The notes under the pieces are model-generated. The model had not been told where the DNA came from, made no database searches, and was given only the letters and a program-made list of their open reading frames with translations. From assembly GCA_041584475.1 (NCBI GenBank), contig JBFHDX010000085.1, positions 1 to 16,405 on the forward strand: a stretch of DNA of 16,405 bases, read 5' to 3'. Position 1 is the stretch's first letter. Each line of letters begins with the position of its first letter. Positions 8,986-14,766 of this stretch are shown here, one piece after another. This DNA is from JBFHDX01 sp041584475 (GTDB lineage Bacteria > Pseudomonadota > Alphaproteobacteria > UBA8366 > JADFVY01). Made by a program: the position numbers and the translations under genes.

Positions 8986-9549
8986 ATGGTTCTCTGGCTC
9001 AGATCGCTCTTTCGTGCACGGCCGGCCGACGACGCGGCCCGGCGTCTCTATGCCGGGCTCGTTGCCCAGGCCCGACGGCCCGAGTTCTACGGCCGGCTCG
9101 GGGTTCCTGACACGCCCCTCGGTCGCTTCTCGATGCTGGCCCTGCACGGTTTTCTCGTCATGGAGCGACTGGCGCGCGAGCCGGCCTTCGCGGCGACGGG
9201 ACAGGCGGTGCTGGACACGATGATCACGGATATGGATCGAAGCGTGCGTGAAATGGGCGTCGGCGACCTCAGCGTCGGTCGCAAGGTCAAGGGTCTCGTC
9301 CGCCACTTCTACGGGCTGGCCGAGGCCTGCCGTGAGGGCCTGCGCCAGGGCGACGACGTGCTTGCCGTCGTGCTGTCGCGCAACCTCTACGGTGCTGCGA
9401 CGCCGGACCCGGACGCGCTGCGGCAGCTCGTGGCTTACGTCCGGTCCTCGGCGGCGGCGCTAGAGCGCCAGCCGGCCGGCGAGCTGGTCGCGGGAATGCC
9501 GGCGTTCGCCGAGCTTGCGGGAGAGAGGGAAGATGTCGGTACAGGGTGA
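8986..9549 (+). CDS. Ubiquinol-cytochrome c chaperone (CBP3-like) family protein
   Basis: Members of this family (mitochondrial CBP3/UQCC1 and alphaproteobacterial homologues) assist synthesis and assembly of cytochrome b in the bc1 complex. The 187 residues carry the hallmark DMDRSVREMGVGDLSVGRKVK region (83-102), where the acidic and Met-Gly-Val-Gly-Asp positions are typical, preceded by GRFSMLALHGFLVMERL (46-62). The ATG at 8986 is preferred because family proteins start with a short hydrophobic/basic stretch (MVLWLRSLFRARPAD). Upstream in-frame codons back to 8857 give an unconserved hydrophilic leader that would cross the inverted repeats. The start has only a weak purine stretch ahead. 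The 3' end overlaps yceD by 17 bp. The role in the bacterium is inferred from family and not shown by sequence. Confidence 0.88.
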   Translation: MVLWLRSLFRARPADDAARRLYAGLVAQARRPEFYGRLGVPDTPLGRFSMLALHGFLVMERLAREPAFAATGQAVLDTMITDMDRSVREMGVGDLSVGRKVKGLVRHFYGLAEACREGLRQGDDVLAVVLSRNLYGAATPDPDALRQLVAYVRSSAAALERQPAGELVAGMPAFAELAGEREDVGTG

Positions 9550-10060
9550 TCCGGAATTCAGCCGGTTCGTCGCGCTCGACGAATTGGACGGCGGTCCGCT
9601 GACGCGCATGATCGAGGCCACGGACGCCGAACGTGCCGCGCTGAGGGCGCGCTTCGGCCTCGTCTCGCTGACGTCGCTCGCGGCGAAGGTCGTGCTGCGC
9701 CGATTGCCGGCGGGTCCGCTCGTTCGCGTCGAGGGGCGCCTCGAGGCCGACGTCGAACAGCGCTGCATCGTGACCCTCGAGCCGGTGCCCGAACATATCG
9801 AGGAGGCGTTTTCCGAGACCTACGGCCCGGAGGATTATCGGCCGCCGGCGGAGCTCGACGACGAGGACCTGCCGGAGAGTTTCGACGACGGCGGCATCGA
9901 TGTCGGCGAGCTCGTCGCCCAGATCCTCTCGCTGTCCCTCGACCCTTACCCCCGCGCCGCCGGCACGACGGCCGCGGCCAAATCCGGCGCGGCGAGCGAG
10001 GCCGAGAGCCGATCCCAGCCCTTCGCCGGGCTCGACGACATGCTGAAAAAGCGGCAGTGA
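9533..10060 (+). CDS. yceD: YceD family (DUF177) protein, large ribosomal RNA accumulation type
   Basis: YceD/DUF177 proteins are almost always encoded just before rpmF. Bacterial and plant members have been linked to 23S rRNA accumulation, so a role in large-subunit assembly is likely. The 175 residues show the family core of a beta-rich domain (LVRVEGRLEADVEQRCIVTLEPV, about 67-89, with one Cys in RC-VTLEP) and an acidic segment (ELDDEDLPESFDDGGIDVGELVAQ, about 105-128) followed by LSLDPYPR. The ATG at 9533 has a purine-rich ribosome-binding site (GGGAGAGAGGGA at 9519-9530). It overlaps the cbp3-like gene, implying coupling. A 97-bp gap with a candidate promoter separates it from rpmF. Confidence 0.9.
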   Translation: MSVQGDPEFSRFVALDELDGGPLTRMIEATDAERAALRARFGLVSLTSLAAKVVLRRLPAGPLVRVEGRLEADVEQRCIVTLEPVPEHIEEAFSETYGPEDYRPPAELDDEDLPESFDDGGIDVGELVAQILSLSLDPYPRAAGTTAAAKSGAASEAESRSQPFAGLDDMLKKRQ

Positions 10061-10075
10061 GACGGCCGATGCCGC

Positions 10076-10104
10076 TTGCCGTCCCGAGCGAATTTGTTTA
10101 TGAC
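10076..10104 (+). promoter_or_regulatory. Candidate promoter for rpmF-plsX-fabH
   Basis: TTGCCG (10076-10081) and TATGAC (10099-10104) are separated by 17 bp in the 97-bp gap before rpmF, each matching the sigma-70 consensus at four positions. The local AT-rich patch (AATTTGTTTATGA) stands out in this GC-rich region. Just downstream is an imperfect direct repeat, GGCAACTTT (10108-10116) and GGCAACATT (10132-10140). Confidence 0.4.
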
Positions 10105-10157
10105 ACCGGCAACTTTCCCGGGCCAGTGATTGGCAACATTGTTTGAAGGTCTGGTCG

Positions 10158-10340
10158 ATGGCCGTACCGAAACGAAAGACGACGCCCTCTCGACGCAACA
10201 TGCGGCGCGCCCACGATGCCCTCGGGACGTCGGCCTACGCGGAATGCCCGAATTGCGGAGAGCTCAAGCGGCCGCACCACGTCTGCAGCGCGTGCGGCCA
10301 TTACGACGGGCGCGAGATTATCGAGCCGAAGGCGGACTAA
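10158..10340 (+). CDS. rpmF: 50S ribosomal protein L32
   Basis: L32 is a small zinc-ribbon protein of the large ribosomal subunit. The 60-residue product starts MAVPKRKTTPSRRNMRRAHD, the canonical L32 N-terminus, and has the zinc pair CPNC (30-33) and CSAC (43-46), so this is the zinc-binding (C+) form. The ATG at 10158 matches the family start; slightly upstream in-frame codons are not conserved. GAAGG at 10146-10150 is a plausible if distant ribosome-binding site. The location between yceD and plsX is a classic bacterial arrangement linking ribosome and membrane lipid synthesis. Confidence 0.97.
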   Translation: MAVPKRKTTPSRRNMRRAHDALGTSAYAECPNCGELKRPHHVCSACGHYDGREIIEPKAD

Positions 10341-10374
10341 TCGCCGGCGGCGGCGCTGGGAGAGGGTCCCTGAG

Positions 10375-11424
10375 TTGGCCGATCAACTCGTCATAGCGCT
10401 CGACGCCATGGGTGGAGACTACGCCCCCGACATGGTCGTCGGCGGCGCGGCGCTTGCGCGCCGGCGCCTGCCCCATGTGAAGTTCCTCATGTTCGGCGAC
10501 TCGGCGGCGCTGAGGCCGCTGGTGGCGCGCCAGGCGGCGCTTGCCGACGGCGTCGAGATCCGCCACAGCGACCAGGTCGTCAAGAGCGACGACAAGCCGT
10601 CGACGGCGCTGCGCAGCGCCAAGCAATCCAGCATGCGGTTCGCCATCGACGCGGTGAAGGCGGGCGAGGCGGCGGCCGCGGTCTCCGCCGGCAACACCGG
10701 CGCCCTGATGGCGATGTCGAAATTCGTGCTGAAGACGATGACCGGCATCGACCGTCCGGCGATTGTCACCGCCGTGCCGACGACGCGTGGCCAGTGCTGC
10801 GTGCTCGACCTCGGCGCGAACGTCCAGTGCAGCTCGGAGAACCTGGTGCAGTTCGCGGTCATGGGCGAGGTGTTCGCGCGTACCGTGCTCGGCGTCAGCA
10901 AGCCGACCGTCGGGCTGATCAATATCGGCATCGAGGAGATCAAGGGCAACGAGGAGGTCAAGGAGGCCGCCGGCATTCTGCGCGCCAGCAGCCTGCCCCT
11001 GGAGTTCAAGGGCTTCATCGAGGGTGACGATATCGCGGCCGGAACCGTCGACGTCGCCGTCACCGACGGGTTCACCGGCAATGTCGCGCTCAAGGTGGCG
11101 GAGGGCACGGCGAAGCTGCTCAGCCGCTTCCTCCGCGAGGCATTCCGCAGCAGTTGGCGCGGGCGTATGGGCTACCTGCTGGCGCGGCCGGCGCTGGCGG
11201 CGATGCGCGAACGCAGCGACCCGCGCCGCTACAACGGTGCCATCCTGGTCGGCCTCAACGGCATCGTCGTCAAGAGCCATGGCGGCACCGACGCGCTGGG
11301 CTTCTCGAACGCCATCGGCGTCGGCGTCGAGATGGCGGTCAACGGATTCCTGCCCAAGATGCGGGACGATTTCGAGCGGCTGCGCTCGGAGCGCACGGTA
11401 CCCGACGTTGACCCGGTGTCCTAA
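10375..11424 (+). CDS. plsX: Phosphate acyltransferase PlsX (TTG start)
   Basis: PlsX transfers the acyl chain from acyl-ACP to phosphate, giving acyl-phosphate for PlsY and so starting phospholipid synthesis at the membrane. The product is 349 residues if started at TTG 10375 and begins ADQLVIALDAMGGDYAP after Met, matching the family start with the DAMGGD motif. Internal motifs include SAGNTGALM (SAGNT around 104-108), LDLGANVQCSSENLVQFA and the glycine-rich GFTGNVALK. The TTG is supported by GGGAGAGGG at 10358-10366, 8 nt upstream, and by lying 34 bp after rpmF. The first in-frame ATG (within DAMGG) would delete conserved residues. The stop abuts the fabH ATG with no gap. Confidence 0.94.
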   Translation: MADQLVIALDAMGGDYAPDMVVGGAALARRRLPHVKFLMFGDSAALRPLVARQAALADGVEIRHSDQVVKSDDKPSTALRSAKQSSMRFAIDAVKAGEAAAAVSAGNTGALMAMSKFVLKTMTGIDRPAIVTAVPTTRGQCCVLDLGANVQCSSENLVQFAVMGEVFARTVLGVSKPTVGLINIGIEEIKGNEEVKEAAGILRASSLPLEFKGFIEGDDIAAGTVDVAVTDGFTGNVALKVAEGTAKLLSRFLREAFRSSWRGRMGYLLARPALAAMRERSDPRRYNGAILVGLNGIVVKSHGGTDALGFSNAIGVGVEMAVNGFLPKMRDDFERLRSERTVPDVDPVS

Positions 11425-12396
11425 ATGAGGCGTGCGATCGTCGCAGGGTGTGGCGCCTATCTGCCTGCCCGCATCATGACAAACGACGAGCTGGCGACCC
11501 GCGTCGACACGTCCGACGAGTGGATCTCGCAGCGCACCGGCATCCGCCAGCGGCATATCGCGGCCGATGGCGAGCTGACCTCCGACCTCGCGCTCGCCGC
11601 CAGCCGCCAGGCGCTCGAGCGGGCCGGGCTCGGGGGCGACGCGCTCGACGTGATCGTGCTGGCGACGACGACGCCGGACAACACCTTTCCGGCGACGGCG
11701 ACGAAGATCCAGGCCGAGCTCGGGATGCGGCGCGGCAGCGCGTTCGACATCCAGGCGGTCTGCACCGGCTTCATCTATGCGCTGGCCATGGCCGACAACA
11801 TGATCCGTCTCGGCCAGGCGAAGACGGCGCTGGTCATCGGCGCCGAGGTGTTCAGCCGCATCCTCGACTGGGAGGACCGCACGACCTGCGTGCTGTTCGG
11901 CGACGGTGCCGGCGCGGTCGTGCTGCGCGCCGCCGAGGGCGAGGGGAACAGCGGCGACCGCGGCGTGCTCTCGACGCACATCTACTCCGACGGCAGCGCC
12001 TATCACAGTCTTTATGTCGACGGCGGGCCGGGCAGCACCGGGCGCGCCGGCTACGTGCGCATGAACGGCCGCGAGGTATTTCGCCAAGCCGTCGTGCGCA
12101 TGGCGGAGTCGGTCGAGGAGGCGCTGGCCGCCAACGCGCTCGACGTGCGAGACATCGACTGGCTGGTGCCGCACCAGGCGAACCTGCGCATCATCGAGAG
12201 CACCGGCAAGCGGCTCTGCGTGGCACCGGAGAACGTCGTCGTCACGGTCGACCGCCAGGCCAACACCTCCGCGGCGACGATCCCGCTGGCGCTCGCCGAG
12301 GCATCGGCGGATGGCCGCATCAAAGCGGGCCAGCTCGTTGCATTGACCGCGATGGGGGGCGGATTTACCTGGGGCTCCGCCCTGATTCGCTGGTAG
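11425..12396 (+). CDS. fabH: 3-oxoacyl-ACP synthase III (FabH)
   Basis: FabH condenses an acyl-CoA primer (usually acetyl-CoA) with malonyl-ACP to begin type II fatty-acid synthesis. The 323-residue thiolase-fold enzyme has the full triad: Cys113 in AVCTGF, His250 in VPHQAN and Asn280 in QANTSAA. Other family marks are TSDEWISQRTGI (29-40), ATTTPDNTFPATA, FGDGAGAVVL (158-167) and GGGFTWGSALIRW at the end. The ATG directly follows the plsX stop, so translation is coupled; plsX-fabH is a standard pair. The chain-length or branched-primer preference cannot be read from the sequence alone. Confidence 0.97.
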   Translation: MRRAIVAGCGAYLPARIMTNDELATRVDTSDEWISQRTGIRQRHIAADGELTSDLALAASRQALERAGLGGDALDVIVLATTTPDNTFPATATKIQAELGMRRGSAFDIQAVCTGFIYALAMADNMIRLGQAKTALVIGAEVFSRILDWEDRTTCVLFGDGAGAVVLRAAEGEGNSGDRGVLSTHIYSDGSAYHSLYVDGGPGSTGRAGYVRMNGREVFRQAVVRMAESVEEALAANALDVRDIDWLVPHQANLRIIESTGKRLCVAPENVVVTVDRQANTSAATIPLALAEASADGRIKAGQLVALTAMGGGFTWGSALIRW

Positions 12397-12421
12397 AGTG
12401 CGGGCACGGCGCTTTTGCGCC

Positions 12422-12457
12422 TAAAGAATTGACGGGCAGTGCCCTGCACAGTACCGT
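12422..12457 (+). promoter_or_regulatory. Candidate ihfA promoter with an IHF-like site
   Basis: In the 86-bp gap before ihfA, TTGACG (12429-12434) and TACCGT (12452-12457) are spaced 17 bp. TAA-AGAA-TTGA (12422-12432) resembles an inverted IHF site (YAANNNNTTGATW, seven of nine defined bases) and overlaps the -35 box. GGGCA-G-TGCCC (12434-12444) lies in the spacer. A small hairpin GGCGC-TTTT-GCGCC (12408-12421) follows fabH. Confidence 0.35.
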
Positions 12458-12482
12458 TAACAAATAAACAGGGGGCGAACGT

Positions 12483-12806
12483 ATGAACGCAAAAACCGTT
12501 ACACGGGCGCAGCTTAGCGAGGCAGTCTACCAGGAGGTCGGGCTGTCCCGTCACGAGTCGGCCGAGCTGGTGGAGGCCATCCTGGCCGAGATTTCGGACG
12601 CGCTGCAAGTTGGCGAAATGGTCAAGATCTCGTCCTTCGGCAGCTTCTCGGTGCGGCAGAAGGGCCAGCGTATCGGCCGCAATCCCAAGACGGGGCAGGA
12701 AGTGCCGATTCTTCCGCGCCGTGTGCTCGTCTTCCGGCCGAGTCACGTGCTGAAAAACCGGATCAACAGCGAGACCGGGACGACGGCGCACGCTAAGGCG
12801 TCGTGA
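12483..12806 (+). CDS. ihfA: Integration host factor subunit alpha
   Basis: IHF-alpha pairs with IHF-beta to bend DNA sharply at specific sites, acting in replication, recombination and transcription. The 107 residues match the HU/IHF family: TVTRAQLSEAVYQEVGLSRHESAELVE at the N-terminus, SSFGSFSV at 50-57, and the arm motif GRNPKTG at 65-71 containing the intercalating Pro. The VTRAQLSEAVY start and the placement before a MerR gene favour alpha over beta or HU. The ATG at 12483 has AGGGGG at 12470-12475 as ribosome-binding site. The stop overlaps the GTG start candidate of the next gene (GTGA at 12803-12806). A short alanine-rich tail (TAHAKAS) ends the protein. Confidence 0.94.
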   Translation: MNAKTVTRAQLSEAVYQEVGLSRHESAELVEAILAEISDALQVGEMVKISSFGSFSVRQKGQRIGRNPKTGQEVPILPRRVLVFRPSHVLKNRINSETGTTAHAKAS

Positions 12807-13225
12807 CCATGGCGGTTCGGCGGGCCAGCGCCGCCGCCGCTGACGCCAGCGGCAAATCGCCGGACGCCTACCGTACGATCAGCGAGGCATCGGAGATTCT
12901 CGGCGTCCCGCAACACGTGCTGCGGTTCTGGGAGACCCGCTTCTCGCAGGTGCGGCCGGTGAAGCGGGCCGGCGGCCGCCGTTACTACCGGCCCGAGGAC
13001 ATCGCCCTCTTGTCGCGCATCCGCGCCCTGCTGCACGACGAGGGCTATTCGATTCGCGGCGTACAGCGGCTGTTCCGCACCCATGGCGTGCGTGCGGTCG
13101 TCGACGGTTCCGCCGCGTCGGCGGCCGGGCCGCAGGTGCCGCAGGCGGGGGCCGAGCCGGGCCGGCGCGCCGAGCTGCAGGCGATCCTCGGCGAGCTCGT
13201 CGCCGCGCGCGATCTGCTGCCCTGA
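12803..13225 (+). CDS. Small MerR-family transcriptional regulator without a sensor domain
   Basis: The product is 140 residues from GTG 12803, or 138 from ATG 12809. After a disordered Ala/Ser-rich leader, residues about 22-92 form a MerR winged helix-turn-helix: YRTISEASEILGVPQHVLRFWETRF, then RRYYRPEDIALLSRIRALLHDEGYSIRGVQRLF. The rest is a Pro/Ala/Gly linker and a short final helix (RRAELQAILGELVAARDLL). There is no cysteine in the whole protein, so it cannot be a thiol-based metal or redox sensor like CueR or SoxR. A MerR gene downstream of ihfA is a recurrent alphaproteobacterial arrangement; the target is unknown to me. The GTG overlaps the ihfA stop, suggesting coupling. Confidence 0.9.
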   Translation: MTMAVRRASAAAADASGKSPDAYRTISEASEILGVPQHVLRFWETRFSQVRPVKRAGGRRYYRPEDIALLSRIRALLHDEGYSIRGVQRLFRTHGVRAVVDGSAASAAGPQVPQAGAEPGRRAELQAILGELVAARDLLP

Positions 13226-13244
13226 AGGCGGCGGGCGCCCGGCG

Positions 13245-13273
13245 TTGCGCTTGCGCCGCAGGCGGAGTAGATT
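13245..13273 (+). promoter_or_regulatory. Candidate promoter for tRNA-Pro
   Basis: TTGCGC (13245-13250) and TAGATT (13268-13273) are spaced 17 bp, placing transcription start near 13280, about 30 nt before the tRNA. The discriminator just after the -10 is GC-rich (GCGCGCC), as in many stable-RNA promoters under stringent control. Confidence 0.5.
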
Positions 13274-13308
13274 GCGCGCCGGACGCGGCAGCCGCCGCCC
13301 GACCCGGC

Positions 13309-13385
13309 CGGAGCGTAGCGCAGTCTGGTAGCGCACTTGTCTGGGGGACAAGGGGTCGTGGGTTCAAATCCCGCCGCTCCGACCA
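13309..13385 (+). tRNA. tRNA-Pro (anticodon GGG)
   Basis: The 77-nt cloverleaf is complete. The acceptor stem CGGAGCG (13309-13315) pairs with CGCTCCG (13375-13381). A D arm contains AGTCTGGTAGC. The anticodon stem CTTGT/ACAAG encloses loop CTGGGGG with anticodon GGG. The T arm contains GGTTCAAATCC, the discriminator is A (13382) and CCA is encoded (13383-13385). It decodes CCC and CCU proline codons. It lies 83 bp after the MerR gene and has its own candidate promoter and terminator. Confidence 0.96.
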
Positions 13386-13402
13386 TTGAAATCAGAGTGC
13401 TA

Positions 13403-13426
13403 GCACGGCCCTTCGGGGCCGTGTTA
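13403..13426 (+). terminator. UUCG-loop terminator hairpin after tRNA-Pro
   Basis: CACGGCCC (13404-13411) and GGGCCGTG (13416-13423) form a perfect eight-pair stem closed by a TTCG tetraloop, 18 bp after the tRNA. Only a very short T stretch follows (TTACC), so termination strength may depend on the hairpin alone. Confidence 0.65.
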
Positions 13427-13465
13427 CCGCTTGCGCACGAAGCCGGCGGTCGGCCGAGTGCCCGG

Positions 13466-13492
13466 CGCCGTCCGCCGCCGGCGGGAACGGCG
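13466..13492 (+). other. GC-rich hairpin before the DMT transporter gene
   Basis: CGCCGT-CCGCC (13466-13476) pairs with GGCGG and ACGGCG (13480-13492) across a GCC loop, with a two-base bulge. It lies between the tRNA terminator and the ribosome-binding site of the transporter. It could be a second stop for tRNA readthrough, a leader structure, or chance in GC-rich DNA. Confidence 0.25.
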
Positions 13493-13520
13493 CGCCGCGG
13501 AGGACAGGAGGACGTCGCGC

Positions 13521-14489
13521 ATGAACGGTGAGGCGATCACGGCTGCACGCGTCGACCGGCCGGCCCGCGCGATCCTGTTCGTGACCGCCGCGGTCGCCCT
13601 GCTGACCTTCCAGGACGCGGTCATCAAATGGCTGCTCGAGCGCTATCCGCTGATGGAGATCATGTTCATCCGCAGTCTCGCGATGCTGCCGGCGATCGTC
13701 GCGATCGCCGCGGCGACCGGGCAGTTGCGGCGCTTAAGGACGCGCCGCATCGGCGCGCATGCGCTGCGCGTCGTGCTGAATTTCCTCGCCTTCGTCACCT
13801 ATTTCGCGGCGCTGCGGCTGATGCCGCTGGCGGATACGCTGGCGATCGTCTTCTCCGCGCCGGTGTTCATCGTCGTGTTCGGCGCGCTGCTGCTGCGCGA
13901 AAAGGTCGGCCCGTGGCGCTGGACCGCCGTGCTGATCGGCTTTGCCGGCGTCCTCGTGATGATCCGCCCGGGCACCGGGATGTTCGGCTGGCCGGCGTTT
14001 CTCGCGCTGCTCTCGAGCGTCTTCTATGCGCTTTGGATGCTGACGACGCGGACCATGGCGGCCGGCGAGTCGAGCATCGGCATGCTGTTCTACGCGGCGC
14101 TCTCCTTCGCCGTCGTCGGCGCGGTCGCGGCGCCGTTCCAGTGGGTGACGCCGAGCGGTGCGGACCTCGCCGTGCTGCTGGGCGTCGGCATGGTCACGAT
14201 GGCGGGGCTGCTGCTGCTGATCGTCGGCTACCGGCTCGCGCCGGCCTCGCTGCTGGCGCCGTTCGACTATACGTCGATGGCGTGGGCGGTGCTGCTCGGC
14301 TACGCCGTGTGGGGCGACGTGCCGGGGCCGTGGGTCATCGCCGGGACGGTGTTGGTGATCGCCGCGGGGCTGATCATCGTCGAGCGCGAGGCGCGGCTGC
14401 ACCGGCACGCGGCGTCGGTGCGCGGGCCGGTCGAGGAGGAGGGGGCGCTGATCGCGCCGCTCGAGGCCGAGCCGGCCCCGCGGGACTAG
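13521..14489 (+). CDS. DMT superfamily transporter with two EamA domains
   Basis: The 322-residue inner-membrane protein has about ten hydrophobic helices in two EamA repeats (about 18-150 and 160-285). The first repeat carries the FIRSLAMLPAIVAI and YFAALRLMPLADTLAIVFSAPVFIVVFGALLLREK patterns of the RhaT/EamA family; the Arg/Glu pair near LLLREK is typical. Family members export or import metabolites and drugs; the substrate cannot be read here. The ATG at 13521 is chosen for the strong GGACAGGAGG at 13502-13511; in-frame codons back to 13431 give an Arg-rich leader overlapping the hairpin. The hydrophilic tail from about 288 (REARLHRHAASVRGP...) is not part of the fold. A 12-bp palindrome covers the stop codon. 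Confidence 0.88.
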   Translation: MNGEAITAARVDRPARAILFVTAAVALLTFQDAVIKWLLERYPLMEIMFIRSLAMLPAIVAIAAATGQLRRLRTRRIGAHALRVVLNFLAFVTYFAALRLMPLADTLAIVFSAPVFIVVFGALLLREKVGPWRWTAVLIGFAGVLVMIRPGTGMFGWPAFLALLSSVFYALWMLTTRTMAAGESSIGMLFYAALSFAVVGAVAAPFQWVTPSGADLAVLLGVGMVTMAGLLLLIVGYRLAPASLLAPFDYTSMAWAVLLGYAVWGDVPGPWVIAGTVLVIAAGLIIVEREARLHRHAASVRGPVEEEGALIAPLEAEPAPRD

Positions 14490-14766
14490 CGCCGGCGCTT
14501 CACCGTCGATCGGGTGCCGCTTTGCCTTCGGGCCAGACGCCGGAGCGCCGCCCGGCAGGATCCGGCGACCCGGGATTTCGGCACGCCCCGCCATGCAATC
14601 TCCATATGCTGCCCGGGCCAGTAGGAAGTATAGTCCGCTCGAACGGAGCGACACCACACGGCGCCCGGGGCGGCTGCGGCTCCTGCGCGGGCACCGCATG
14701 CAGGGTTCGCGGGATCTGCGTACCGCAGGGGCGGGCGACCGTCATCGGAATCAGGGAGATCGTCGC
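14490..14766. other. 277-bp intergenic region before the metal ATPase
   Basis: I find no gene here that I can support. Features seen are the perfect palindrome AGCGCCGGCGCT (14488-14499) over the transporter stop, an isolated -10-like TATAGT (14629-14634) without a convincing -35, an imperfect dyad CTGCCCGGGCCAG (14609-14621), and the ATPase ribosome-binding site AGGGAG (14753-14758). No recognisable CueR/MerR or CsoR operator is evident. This stretch probably holds the ATPase promoter. Confidence 0.4.

Noticed and set aside
10108..10140. Direct repeat GGCAACTTT/GGCAACATT 24 bp apart before rpmF.
   Set aside because: Only two imperfect copies of nine bases; too short to claim a regulatory site without conservation data.
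10318..12174. 618-codon minus-strand open frame opposite plsX and fabH.
   Set aside because: plsX and fabH on the plus strand are unambiguous; the antisense product is Arg/His/Ala-rich with no family motif.
14488..14499. 12-bp perfect palindrome AGCGCCGGCGCT over the DMT transporter stop codon.
   Set aside because: It has no loop or T-run and could be chance in GC-rich DNA; noted only as part of the intergenic description.
14600..14640. A CueR/CsoR-type copper operator before the ATPase.
   Set aside because: TATAGT and an imperfect CTGCCCGGGCCAG dyad are present, but no long-spacer MerR-type promoter or known half-sites could be aligned.
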